Virus record (IMG/VR): IMGVR_UViG_3300044846_000857 | Span: 1-34,482 of that record | Length of the DNA stretch: 34,482 bases | From: a virus | Strand: one strand, 5' to 3' | Shown: positions 22,924 to 33,400 of the stretch, one piece after another | How positions within the stretch are numbered: the stretch's first letter is position 1 | Layout: the number at the start of each line of letters is the position of its first letter | Notes under the pieces: generated by a model | The model's database searches: none | What the model saw: only the letters and a program-made list of their open reading frames with translations | What the model was told of the DNA's origin: nothing | Made by a program: the position numbers and the translations under genes

Positions 22924-23781
22924 ATGGTACCAATGTATAAAAAGGGTGGTAAGAAACCCAAAAGCTCTTGGATGAAAGAGTCTAGTGAAATAAAGTTTGG
23001 AAATGGAGGTCTTTACTCTGCAGCTGAAAAAGCTGACAATGTCGCTAAACTGAAAAAGATGCACGGCATGGAAGGCACTAAAAAGAAAACTGGAGGAGCT
23101 GATAAGCCTCCATTTAAGTGGAAAACTAGGGAAGAGCGCCAGACAAAAAAGCTTAATAAGAATACTGAGAAGATAACAGAGCTTGAAAAGATTAAAGAAA
23201 GCATGCTTATGAATGAAAAAGCAGAGCAAGAAATTGTTCCTGACATAAAAGGAAACTCTGAGATGCAACTTCTTGAGGATCAACTTAACAAGTTAAAAAA
23301 GAGAAACACCAAATTAAATAAGACTTTAGATAAGTCTATTCAAAAAAATTCTGAGTCAACAATAAAGATTGCTAAAACTGGTGGTAAATCTATGGAGCCA
23401 GGTGGTGGTGGAAGATTTGCTGCAATGGTTTCAAATCTTAAAAAAAAAGGAAAGTCTGAGGGCTCGGCCAAAAAAATAGCTGCCGCTATTGGAAGAAAAA
23501 AGTACGGTAAGTCTAAGTTTCAAGAGATGGCTGCTAAAGGCAAGAAAGGTCTTGGTGGCATGTCAGACTCTACTAGTTCTAACGATGCTGGTATGGGGAT
23601 GATGAAAAACCCTGACAAGCCTGGAACAGCAGTTGGAAGATTTATTAAAAGCATTTTTAAGCCAAAGTCTAAATCATTAAAGCCAGGATATACTCCACAA
23701 AGAAGTAAGACTAAATCTTGTAAAGGAGGAAGCTGTTTTGAAAAAGCCAATGAAAGAAGTGGCATGAATTGGAGAAAATAA
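22924..23781 (+). CDS. Lys/Gly-rich basic protein with coiled coil and RFAAM...IGRKKYG module
   Basis: The 285-aa product opens with Lys-Lys-Gly-Gly-Lys and Ser-Ser-Trp-Met-Lys-Glu-Ser-Ser-Glu-Ile-Lys-Phe-Gly, paralleling the upstream protein. A coiled coil rich in Lys, Glu and Leu spans about residues 75-145. Then comes Gly-Gly-Gly-Gly-Arg-Phe-Ala-Ala-Met and, about 27 residues on, Ile-Gly-Arg-Lys-Lys-Tyr-Gly-Lys-Ser-Lys-Phe. The latter is a small module that recurs at the ends of unrelated phage proteins (recollection, not searched). The C-terminus has two Cys. It is likely virion-associated. Confidence 0.58.
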   Translation: MVPMYKKGGKKPKSSWMKESSEIKFGNGGLYSAAEKADNVAKLKKMHGMEGTKKKTGGADKPPFKWKTREERQTKKLNKNTEKITELEKIKESMLMNEKAEQEIVPDIKGNSEMQLLEDQLNKLKKRNTKLNKTLDKSIQKNSESTIKIAKTGGKSMEPGGGGRFAAMVSNLKKKGKSEGSAKKIAAAIGRKKYGKSKFQEMAAKGKKGLGGMSDSTSSNDAGMGMMKNPDKPGTAVGRFIKSIFKPKSKSLKPGYTPQRSKTKSCKGGSCFEKANERSGMNWRK

Positions 23782-23784
23782 TTT

Positions 23785-24291
23785 ATGCAAACCAAATCAC
23801 ATACAATAAGAGCTATATTTAAAGACTACGACGAAAACACTGAAGACAAAATAAGCTACCGAGTATTTGCTGACATATGTTCTGAGTTCAACATTGCAAT
23901 ATTTGACGAGATACTGAACGGGTACGAGTTCAATTTGCAGAACAACTTAGGGACAGTGTCAGTTAGAAGAGTAGAGAGAGACCCAAGGATACCACAAATT
24001 AACTGGGGAGAAACTACAAAATACAAGAGAGAGTTACTTGACAAAGGTGTTAATCTTTATGATAGCCAAACAGGGGAAGGGGAAAAGTGGCACATTTACT
24101 ATACAGATAAGTTCTATTGTAAATTCCACTGGACCAAGAGCCGTGCTAAGATTAAAAATAAAACCGCATATAGGTTTGACGCCACTAGAGGTGTAAAGGG
24201 CAATAAGGAAAAGCTTACTGCCCTTTTACACACTGATGACCTAGCCTACTTACGGTTTAAGAAATACGTACCTGGTTTTCATAAACATTAA
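23785..24291 (+). CDS. Conserved late-region protein of unknown function
   Basis: The 168-aa product contains Ser-Tyr-Arg-Val-Phe-Ala-Asp-Ile-Cys near residues 24-32, Gly-Tyr-Glu-Phe-Asn-Leu-Gln-Asn-Asn-Leu-Gly and Val-Ser-Val-Arg-Arg-Val-Glu-Arg near 46-65, then Trp-Gly-Glu-Thr-Thr-Lys-Tyr-Lys-Arg. I have seen this arrangement in large Bacteroidota phages beside the tail ring gene, but no function is established. The basic, Trp- and Tyr-rich second half suggests nucleic-acid or protein contact. It lies three bases before the ring gene. Confidence 0.6.
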   Translation: MQTKSHTIRAIFKDYDENTEDKISYRVFADICSEFNIAIFDEILNGYEFNLQNNLGTVSVRRVERDPRIPQINWGETTKYKRELLDKGVNLYDSQTGEGEKWHIYYTDKFYCKFHWTKSRAKIKNKTAYRFDATRGVKGNKEKLTALLHTDDLAYLRFKKYVPGFHKH

Positions 24292-24294
24292 AAG

Positions 24295-25191
24295 ATGCTG
24301 TACAAACTAATATCAAGTAAAGTCATTATCAGGAAAGTTATGAGGGACTTAAAACCTCCTGGAGATAACTGGATTGATGATTCAGTAGAATGGATGGGGG
24401 AAGCACTCGAGCACATTGGCTCTGCTCCTCAACTTAGCCAGAAAGGCTGTGTTCTTCCTATTAAGAACTTTAGGGCTTTACTCCCAATTGATTTGTACTA
24501 TGTGCAGCAAGTAGCAGTAAACAATGCTATTAATCCATCTATCTCTGTAGAACTTGATGCTTTGTTTGAGGAGGTAAAAACTTTAAATGCTCAGATTGTT
24601 TCTAATCCAAATGATAAGATCTCATTTAACAATCAGCTTAGAGAATTAAATGCTAGGATAGTAGTCCTTGAAAACCTGTACATGAATACAGGCCAGCCTC
24701 TAACTCCGCTGCAATACGGCACCACTACATTCCCTAACAGCTTAGACTGTGAAGATTGCAAAAACTTATATGGGGTAGTTAAGCCTAGTTACATCATTGA
24801 CGGAGATTACATCAAAACTTCTTTTCAAGATGGAGCTGTATGTGTAAGCTACACAGCCTTCCCAATTGATGACGACTGCTATCCAATGATTCCAGATGAT
24901 GTAAGCTTTAAAGAAGCTTTGTTCTGGTATGTATACAAGCAGATGCTTCTTGGAGGATACACCCCATCTATGAATGGTATCGGGTATGACTTTGCTGATG
25001 CTAAATGGAAGTTCTACTGCTCACAGGCTAGAAACCAATCTAACTTCCCAAGTATCGACAAGTACGAATCATTCATGAACCAGTGGGTACGTCTTGTTCC
25101 TAACTTGAACAGACATGCTAACTTCTTCGAGAACCTTGGCACTAGAGAGACACTTGACAGAGGAAGATACACTAATTACGGAATTTTATAA
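24295..25191 (+). CDS. P22 gp4-like head-tail adaptor / tail ring protein
   Basis: The 298-aa product begins with a helical segment ending Val-Ile-Ile-Arg-Lys-Val-Met-Arg-Asp-Leu, then Trp-Ile-Asp-Asp-Ser-Val-Glu-Trp-Met-Gly-Glu-Ala-Leu-Glu-His-Ile-Gly and Leu-Pro-Ile-Asp-Leu-Tyr-Tyr-Val. This is the pattern of the gp4-type tail ring of crAss-like phages. The middle contains a coiled coil (about 90-130) and a beta part with Phe-Gln-Asp-Gly. The C-terminus has helices with Tyr-Lys-Gln-Met-Leu-Leu-Gly-Gly. Such proteins form a ring beneath the portal. Position directly before the 1758-aa protein agrees. Confidence 0.7.
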   Translation: MLYKLISSKVIIRKVMRDLKPPGDNWIDDSVEWMGEALEHIGSAPQLSQKGCVLPIKNFRALLPIDLYYVQQVAVNNAINPSISVELDALFEEVKTLNAQIVSNPNDKISFNNQLRELNARIVVLENLYMNTGQPLTPLQYGTTTFPNSLDCEDCKNLYGVVKPSYIIDGDYIKTSFQDGAVCVSYTAFPIDDDCYPMIPDDVSFKEALFWYVYKQMLLGGYTPSMNGIGYDFADAKWKFYCSQARNQSNFPSIDKYESFMNQWVRLVPNLNRHANFFENLGTRETLDRGRYTNYGIL

Positions 25192-25193
25192 TT

Positions 25194-28100
25194 ATGGCAG
25201 ATTCAGTTAAACCCTTAAAAGGAATGTTTAAGGACACTAGTCCTGTAGACCAACCTAACGGTACATATAGAGATGCCCTCAACGCTGTAATAGATGTAAA
25301 GAGAGGAGCCATTTCAAATGAGTATGGAACTAAAGCTCATGGAGAGTTTTTATCAACATACTTTAATACCTACAGTACAGTTCCAGTAGGGTGCATTACA
25401 CTTCCTGATGATAACCTTATTGTGTTTACTGCAAGTGAGGCTCCACATCTTTTAGGTCCATTTTTTCCTGCAGCTATATATGAGTTTAGATTGTCTAGTA
25501 TTTTTCATGTAAACACCAAATACAACAAAGACTCTATAAGTGGTAATCCTATTACAGAGCTGTATACTACAGCAGATGTAGATGCTTTTACAGGTCTCCC
25601 ATATACAACTGGTGACTTAAATTTTAAAATAACTCACCCAATAACAGGAGAAGCAAGAATAAATCCTAGTGGGGAAATAATAGTTTACTTTACTGATAAT
25701 TATTCAAACATTACAGTAGAATCTCAAACTGAAATAGAATACGTAGAATCTTACAACCCTCCTAGAGTATTTAATGTAACTAGACAGCTTGCTTATTTAA
25801 ATCCTAGCTTTGGTGTATTTCTACCAGCATTTAATAATCTCTATAGTTCTCCTACTAAAAATGTAAACTTTTTAAATATTTTTCCAGACACTGGGAGAGT
25901 AGCAGAAATTTTGCAAGCTAACATTGTAGAAGGTGGTGGAGTAGAAACTGGGGTATATCATTTGGCTTTAGCTTATGCAGATGTAGACTTTACAGAAACA
26001 GATGTATTTACAGTTAGTTTACCAGTATCCATTGTTCCTCTTGCAGAGAATACAATCCCAAGAGAAACAATTACTGGAGCTCCAAATGAAACTCAAACTG
26101 GCAAGAGTATAAAATGGTCAATACCTGGATCTACTGTAAATTTTGATTACACTTACATCATCCCTTACATTATACAAAGAATAGGGGATGCTGTGTTTAC
26201 CTATAAGTTAGAACCAGTAAAACCTAGACTAGGCACATCACTTGTAGTTATATCCTATAGTGGGTTAGAGGGAGCAGCTCAGTCATCACTTGATGAGGTA
26301 ATAATAGATACGGCTAAGTACCTAACAGCTAAAACTCTTACACAACTTGACAACAGGTTGTATATGGGAAACTTAACTAATCGTAGAGATTTAGGGTATC
26401 AAAGATTTGCTAACTCTATTGTTGTAGACGCAGTAACTAGAACTGTACAGGATTTTGATCCCAGAAGTTACGATATATATAATTTGAACAAAGGATATGC
26501 TCAAATGATATATGCCGACGTTTTGGACAATGGTAATTCAACTCCATACTTTGCAGTAGACGCTGAGGTAAGATACTCAATAAAAGGAGACATAGTAAGT
26601 TATATAGAAAATGTAATTCGTCCTATTCAAACAGGAACTTCAAAAGGATACAGAGATACTCAATTAAACACAAAGAGAAGAAGCTATAGAAGAGGAGAAG
26701 TATATGCATTCTATATCTCCTTTGTATTCAAAGATGGAAGTGAGTCTTATGCCTATCATATTCCAGGTAGGATGAAAAAAGATATTTCTAAAGGAGGAAC
26801 TGGTGGTCTAGATGAAGATTATGGTATAGATGATCTAAGCTTACAATATACAGAATTCAATGGAGAAGAAATAAAGTCTTCTCAGCCGAATGGTAAGATA
26901 TATCAGTTTATAGATACAAGTTATTTAGGAACTACTCCAACTACAATGGGATTTTGGGAAAACGAAAATGAGTTTTACCCTACAAATGATCCTGACTTTT
27001 CTGCAATATGGTCTGTGCAGCCTGGTGGAACTCCGCTGTTTACTCCAGGTTTTGGCATGAATGGAAATAGAGTTAGGCATCATAAAATGCCTTCTAATCA
27101 CAATTTTGATTTTAGCTACGTAGAATACAATCAAGACTTTAGCTCACCAAATCTTATATCAACATCCGGTAGCACTGGCCAAGTTTCTTTCTCAGAAACA
27201 GTAAGACTACTGGGAATAAGATTATCAAATATCAGCATACCTAAGTTCATGCTTAAGCAAGTTCAAGGGTATAAAGTTTACTATGCTAAAAGAAACCAAT
27301 ATGATAAGACTATCATTGGTCAAAGTGGATGGCATCCAGCTACTCCGTACTTAGCAGGTAACATAGCTACTACAAGACAAGATGCCTCAAGAGGTCCATA
27401 CTACACGATATGGCATATGAACGGCAACTTGCATAGAACTGGGTTGATACATAACACAGCTTTGTGGACAGATAAAAGTTATTTATCACAGCCAGTAGGT
27501 AAGTTTCACGACTTTAATCTTCTTCGTAAAAAGCCAACCTTATCTACAGCTACTCACGTAGATATTCAGGCTATCATGACTATGCAGCCTTGGACTGGAG
27601 GGTTTAAGGGCATGCAACTTGGAGAAGTGCCAGATGCAGTAGTCTCGGGAATAAGCTCCTACATGTATACCAGCATGAGATCTGGACACGGAGATTCAGA
27701 GTACGTATGGATTCATCCAAACTTAGGAAACACTGTAGACAGAAATATAAGTGAAGGGGATGTAGGATACGACGTATGGGGCCCAAGAGTCCTATGGGGA
27801 AATGTATATATAGCTGCAAGATGGAGACCTGCTGGATTCCCAGGAACAGATGCTGGGTATACTGGACTTTTTGCATATGTTTCAGGATCACCCCCAGAAA
27901 ACGAATTTGAAAGAAACCAGTCAGATGTTTTAACTTATCTGCAGACTATCTTTATGGTATCCCCAGATTCTGCTAGCTACATCAACGGCCTTGGAACTCT
28001 TAAAAATCAATCTGCTACTGCATACCAAGGAGCTACATTTTTAAATAATAGTAGTGGAGAAAGTGCAATAGCTCTAGGCTTAATATCCGGGTTGCCTGTT

Positions 28101-30470
28101 CTTCATGGATTTTTAGAATCTACTTGGAACTATTACGATTACCAAGAATATGTTCTTCAAGGCACTCCTCAAATATCCATGCCATCTGAGGATCCTGAAA
28201 ACAACAGGGCTCAGTTAATGGCTAACAATAGAGAGTTCATTAGAAAGCTTGATGAACTCGGAAAACCAAATGTATATCTGCTAAACTTATGCTCTTATAA
28301 AACAGACGTGTTTGAGCCATTTGAATCTCAGCAGCTTGTGTGGACTGGTCACTATCAAAGCTTAGCAGATGTAGATGTTGAAACTGGAGAAGGCATTATT
28401 CGAGAATCTGCTCTTACTCCTTCAATAAATGTTAACTACTACACTGGGGCACAGTCTCTAGATATATTTGGGGGAGATACTTTTATATGCAGATATGGTT
28501 ATAGAACAACCAATCAAGATAGTCAATTAGTATACTTTAGAATTGGAGAAAACACTATTGCAGGTGGCAGAAATCTTTGGGGGGACATTCCTTTAAATAT
28601 GCTAAATGGTTATACTGCTGGGGAAAGAGTACTTTGGAACATTGGAAATGCTCAGCAAAGATATGACACAGTAGTAGGAGACGTATCTTTTATAAACTAT
28701 AACTGGGTTACTCCGGTACACGATGTAATGACTACTATATATCAGTTCCTTGTGGAATCTGATGACAACATTAACTTTAGATATGTTGGGGATGTAGAAA
28801 AAGGAGTTAGTCCTGCTAACAGTGTATACTTTGATAGAAACGTAGCATCAGAGGTACTATACAAGTCTCCACTGTATGACTTAACTAAAATGGATAATAT
28901 GCTGTATGAGGATCAATACTCTGCAGCTCAAAATCTTAAAGTAGCTTTACCATATCCTAAATCTGAAAAATCTGTAATTAGATTCCCAGGTAGGGTTATT
29001 AGATCAAGTGTTCTTCAAGGTAACTTTGATGATACCTATAGATACTTCCTTGCATTAGACTTTAAAGAGTTCCCAGTAAACAGAGGGGAGATTACCAAGC
29101 TGTTTAACTTGAGTGCTCTTCTTCACGTGCACACGACTAGAAGCATGTTTAGAACAAAGGGTAAGCAAGTAGTTCAAATGACTGATGCCTCTCAGGCTTA
29201 CATCGGATCAGGAGACCTGTTTGCTCAAGAACCAGAAGAGTTTATCCAATCTGTTGATGCATATATTGGGATGCATGGAATTACTTCTGGGGTAGTAATA
29301 AAGGATGGGTATGCTTTTATATCTAGAAAGTCAAGAAACATATTTATGCTCGGTGGAGAAGGATTAAAGAACCTAACCGACATAGGTATGTCCTACTGGG
29401 CTAGAGAGAATATACCATTCATACTAGAAGAATACGGGTATGTATTTGACCAACCAGATAGACTCTCTTACCCAGACTCCCCAAGTGAGTACTTTGGTTT
29501 CCACATTACTTACGATCCTCTGTTCAGAAGAATAATAGTAACTAAGAAAGAACAAGTACCAACTGAATTATTTTTAACATTCTGGAATACTGATAGAATA
29601 TTTATAGAAGAAGGTACTAACCAGTACTATACAAACGTAATAGGAGTAGGTGGAGAATTACGACGTTACGATATTAATCTTGATGACCCTCAGTTCTTTA
29701 CTAAAGGTGGATGGACAATATCGTACTCCCTAGATCAAGATGTATGGGCTAGTAGACATAGCTATCTACCTAAAGTGTATGGGTTTAATTCTAGGTACAT
29801 GTATAGCATGCCTGGAATAACTCTTGATCCAAACTCTTTGACTACATCTACAATATTTGAGCACTCTGATATGGAGAACCCTTGCTCTTTCTACAGTTTA
29901 ACGGGAGCAGGGTATTATCCAGCAGTTTATAACTTTGAGATAGATGTAATCTTCACAGGTCAGGAAAGTGATAAAGGATCTGCCAGGTACTCTAATAAAG
30001 TTTACGGATCTGTAAACTATATGATGGATGCTTATCTTAAGATAGGAAACTCAGACCCAGTTAAGCAGCAGTTTAATCCTGGGTTTACCAGTTACTATAC
30101 TTACAATACGACTCAGATATCTGGGGAGAATCCTTTAGTTCACCTAACCAGCATTCGTAAAGTAGAAGGTCATTGGAGCTTTAATAGCTTTAGAGACCTG
30201 TCAAGAATAGAATTTAACACAACCTTAGTAGCAGGAAGCATAAATGTGCAGGGTGATCCATACAGTGGGACTTATACTACCTCAAGCTCAGCTATGTTCT
30301 CATCAGAAGGGGTTATAAACTTTAACTATATAGACGGCAACAAACCTTGGTATGAGCAGAGAAAATTCATAGATAAATTCTTGGGAGTTAGATTAATTTC
30401 TAACAACTCATTGAAAAATTTACTAAGTTTGTATATCGTATCTTCTCCATCCAGAATATCTCCAAGATAA
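25194..30470 (+). CDS. Very large tail muzzle / DNA-stabilisation protein (P22 gp10-like candidate)
   Basis: The 1758-aa product starts with a segment Lys-Gly-Met-Phe-Lys-Asp-Thr-Ser-Pro-Val-Asp-Gln-Pro-Asn and Tyr-Arg-Asp-Ala-Leu-Asn-Ala-Val, then Gly-Ala-Ile-Ser-Asn-Glu-Tyr-Gly. This layout resembles the start of gp10-type stabilisation proteins. The rest is beta-rich and full of Tyr, Asn and Thr, with short repeats such as Asp-Asn-Arg-Leu-Tyr-Met-Gly-Asn that suggest a beta-propeller. It has no signal peptide, coiled coil or enzymatic motif. In podoviruses such proteins close the tail and hold packaged DNA; in crAss-like virions very large beta proteins form the tail muzzle. It is the largest gene here and directly follows the ring gene. 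Confidence 0.62.
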   Translation: MADSVKPLKGMFKDTSPVDQPNGTYRDALNAVIDVKRGAISNEYGTKAHGEFLSTYFNTYSTVPVGCITLPDDNLIVFTASEAPHLLGPFFPAAIYEFRLSSIFHVNTKYNKDSISGNPITELYTTADVDAFTGLPYTTGDLNFKITHPITGEARINPSGEIIVYFTDNYSNITVESQTEIEYVESYNPPRVFNVTRQLAYLNPSFGVFLPAFNNLYSSPTKNVNFLNIFPDTGRVAEILQANIVEGGGVETGVYHLALAYADVDFTETDVFTVSLPVSIVPLAENTIPRETITGAPNETQTGKSIKWSIPGSTVNFDYTYIIPYIIQRIGDAVFTYKLEPVKPRLGTSLVVISYSGLEGAAQSSLDEVIIDTAKYLTAKTLTQLDNRLYMGNLTNRRDLGYQRFANSIVVDAVTRTVQDFDPRSYDIYNLNKGYAQMIYADVLDNGNSTPYFAVDAEVRYSIKGDIVSYIENVIRPIQTGTSKGYRDTQLNTKRRSYRRGEVYAFYISFVFKDGSESYAYHIPGRMKKDISKGGTGGLDEDYGIDDLSLQYTEFNGEEIKSSQPNGKIYQFIDTSYLGTTPTTMGFWENENEFYPTNDPDFSAIWSVQPGGTPLFTPGFGMNGNRVRHHKMPSNHNFDFSYVEYNQDFSSPNLISTSGSTGQVSFSETVRLLGIRLSNISIPKFMLKQVQGYKVYYAKRNQYDKTIIGQSGWHPATPYLAGNIATTRQDASRGPYYTIWHMNGNLHRTGLIHNTALWTDKSYLSQPVGKFHDFNLLRKKPTLSTATHVDIQAIMTMQPWTGGFKGMQLGEVPDAVVSGISSYMYTSMRSGHGDSEYVWIHPNLGNTVDRNISEGDVGYDVWGPRVLWGNVYIAARWRPAGFPGTDAGYTGLFAYVSGSPPENEFERNQSDVLTYLQTIFMVSPDSASYINGLGTLKNQSATAYQGATFLNNSSGESAIALGLISGLPVLHGFLESTWNYYDYQEYVLQGTPQISMPSEDPENNRAQLMANNREFIRKLDELGKPNVYLLNLCSYKTDVFEPFESQQLVWTGHYQSLADVDVETGEGIIRESALTPSINVNYYTGAQSLDIFGGDTFICRYGYRTTNQDSQLVYFRIGENTIAGGRNLWGDIPLNMLNGYTAGERVLWNIGNAQQRYDTVVGDVSFINYNWVTPVHDVMTTIYQFLVESDDNINFRYVGDVEKGVSPANSVYFDRNVASEVLYKSPLYDLTKMDNMLYEDQYSAAQNLKVALPYPKSEKSVIRFPGRVIRSSVLQGNFDDTYRYFLALDFKEFPVNRGEITKLFNLSALLHVHTTRSMFRTKGKQVVQMTDASQAYIGSGDLFAQEPEEFIQSVDAYIGMHGITSGVVIKDGYAFISRKSRNIFMLGGEGLKNLTDIGMSYWARENIPFILEEYGYVFDQPDRLSYPDSPSEYFGFHITYDPLFRRIIVTKKEQVPTELFLTFWNTDRIFIEEGTNQYYTNVIGVGGELRRYDINLDDPQFFTKGGWTISYSLDQDVWASRHSYLPKVYGFNSRYMYSMPGITLDPNSLTTSTIFEHSDMENPCSFYSLTGAGYYPAVYNFEIDVIFTGQESDKGSARYSNKVYGSVNYMMDAYLKIGNSDPVKQQFNPGFTSYYTYNTTQISGENPLVHLTSIRKVEGHWSFNSFRDLSRIEFNTTLVAGSINVQGDPYSGTYTTSSSAMFSSEGVINFNYIDGNKPWYEQRKFIDKFLGVRLISNNSLKNLLSLYIVSSPSRISPR

Positions 30471-30471
30471 C

Positions 30472-33400
30472 ATGAAGAAAAAACTAAAAACCAAATACTT
30501 AGCTGGTGGACCTCCACAGAATTCCTACTTTGGAATGTCAAGAGATAACACGATGGCTATGTCCAATCTAGACTCCGTGTCTAGGGGAGTTGCAGGAGCA
30601 GTATCTTCTTTAAATCAAAGTCAAGAGCAACAGCAGTTAGACAGCTTTAAGAATGTTGCAAACTCTGCTATGTCAATGATTAAAAAGAAAGGGGGATTTA
30701 CTCGTAAGTTCCAAACAGCAGGGGCATGTCCTGCAGGACTTGCTTGGGATAAAGCATCAGGTCAGTGCCTCCCAGATCCTAACTGGGCAGGATCTACTCC
30801 AGGTCTTGGAGTTTTAGCAGAAGAGTACTTGCCTGGAATGCAAGCTGCTTGGGAAGGTGAGTTTCAGCCAACAGATCTTTTAGCAGAGCAAAAAGATACC
30901 GGAATAACTAAAGTAGGAGATATTCCTGGAGCCATGATGTTGCAGGATAAATACTTAACAGATCCAAATACTCTAAATTCTTTACAAGGAGTAGAACCTA
31001 TAGTAGGAAATATTGCAAAACAAGCTAAAAGAGCTGGCAAAGTAACAGACCTTGTAGAGCAGGGAGTTCCGGTGGCTTCTAATAAAATCAATCTAACTGG
31101 AGCTCTTCCAGGGGCAGGTTTAGTAGGAGCTGGATTAGCTGCTATGGCTACTAATATGACCAGTGATAAAAACGCTGCTACATTTACAAGAGGTGAAAAA
31201 GCTGGTACTTATGCAAGTGGAATCATATCAGGAGCTGCATCAGGTGCTAGCAAATTTGGATTACTGGGGGCTGTAGGAGGAGGAATAATGGGAGCATTTG
31301 GTGCTAAGAATGCCGCAAGAGAAGCAGAAAATGTTGCTAAAGGAATACGTAGAGAAGAAGAAGCATTAGGTGTAGCTAGCAGAGAAGCTTCTAAAAATTC
31401 TTGGCAAGGACAAGAATCAGGCTTTGCATATAAAGGCTCTACTAACATGAACATGCAAGGAACTGGAGCTAGAAGAATGAAGAGTGGTGGAGTAGAGAGA
31501 GTTCCAGGGGGACTAATTGTCCCCATCAAGGGAACTAATGCTGTTGAATACATTGGTAATAAACACTCAGAATCTAAAATAGACGGGGTATCAGGAATTC
31601 GAATAGATGAGGATACAGAGGTAGAACACAAGGAAACTAAACAACCAGTAATGATGGCTAAATCAGGAGGAGCTGACAGCTCTAAGGGTAAAATGAGAGA
31701 TTACTTTTTCTCAGCCTATCTTAAACTTGGAGGCAAATCATTTGCCCAAAGACATAAAGAAATCTTAGCAAGTGGTGGAAAGAAGTCAAAAGTGCAAGCA
31801 TTGGTTCAAAAGCTTGCTCAAAAGCAAGAAGCCGTTGCCAATCAGAATGGAGAAAAGGATAGAAGCCCTGATACAATAGCAAGTCCTAATTCTGTATCTA
31901 AAAAATATGGTGGCATTCATATGTACCAGACTGCTGGGGAAAAAGAAGAAGAGACTAAAGATGAAACGGCTGCTACCCCAGAAACTTTTTATGAGTTTCC
32001 TGTAGAAAATGCTGGAGATGAGACTTTATATTATAACGGAATAGCCTTAAAAGCAACTCCATCTCTAGACTACAATGGAAACCCAATTGAAAGTCAGTTC
32101 AGCACACCAGCTACGGATGTAGGAGATCCGAATAAAAGATATATGAGACCTGGGATAAGCAGGCCTGAAAGAAGTGGGGTAGGAAGAGAATTAGATACAA
32201 AATCAGGTCCTTGGAGTCTTGTAGACAAAATTGGGGGAAGAGGGGTATTTAGAAGGGGAAATCAAACTGTTGGTGCTAGTGACGTCTATGAAGCATATGA
32301 CCCCACTGATACTCCAGATTCTGAAAGATCAGTAAGAAGACATAGCTATTTAAAAAACCAATTCCTTCCGCTAGAAGAAGAAATGAAGGAGTCTGATTAT
32401 AGTAACCTTGCTCCAATAAAACCCTTGAATGGAGTTAAACCCGAGACCGCTGTAAATGCGGATGGATCAGTTACAGTATCAGGAGTTCAAGCTAATAACC
32501 CTGTAAAAGAAATAGGACCTGATGGAAAAGAAATATTCAGAGTTTATGATGATAATGGAGTAGTAATAGGAGAATCTTCTGTTAGCAGCGTTGCTAAATC
32601 TAAAGCTCAAAACGAACTTATAGCCAGAGAGTCTAAAAAAGCTAAAACAGCTGCCGAACCAAATGAGGATAACTATGGTCAAAACTCAATGAGTCTAGAT
32701 GACATGGTGGAGATGGATGACGGCAGTTATGTGACTAAAGAGGAATATGAGAAGTCTGTATCTGGGGCTAAGCCTGCAGCAACTCCAGAAGCTTCAGCTA
32801 ATGCTCAGTCTAATGCTGATGCTAGCAATGTAACTGTTAGAGATCAGAACCAAGCTAATGCTGAGTCTCCATCTGCTCAAGAGTCTAAAGCTCCAGGAGC
32901 AACTAGCAACAATGCAGGTCAAGCTGCTGTAGATGCTTCTGCTAAGGCAGGCACACAGGATACCACTGCAACTACTACTAGCGAAGACGGAACTCCTGTT
33001 ACTAGTTCTACAACTACTACATCTAAGTCTGGAACAGCTACAACTGGAAACACTGGAACACCTGCTGATAAGAGAGCTAAATTACTGGAAGAAACTCAGC
33101 CAATTGCTGCATGGGAGAAACCTGCTCAAACAAAAGATAAACTAGGATCTACTCCTAGAGAGAGTATTAAATCTGGTATTTGGTCTGGAGATAATTATAA
33201 TAAAGAGTGGAAGCCTTTGGTGGAAGAGACTATGGCTGATGCCGATTTAGCTAAGAAGGTATACGACTATCTTACAACTTATCAAGGACCGTCTAATGAA
33301 GTAGCTGCTGTTAAAAAACGTATAACTGATGATCCTGCTACTTCTATTAAGTCAATTATAGAAAATGCTACTGATGGAGATGTAGGGCCATTTCACAATG

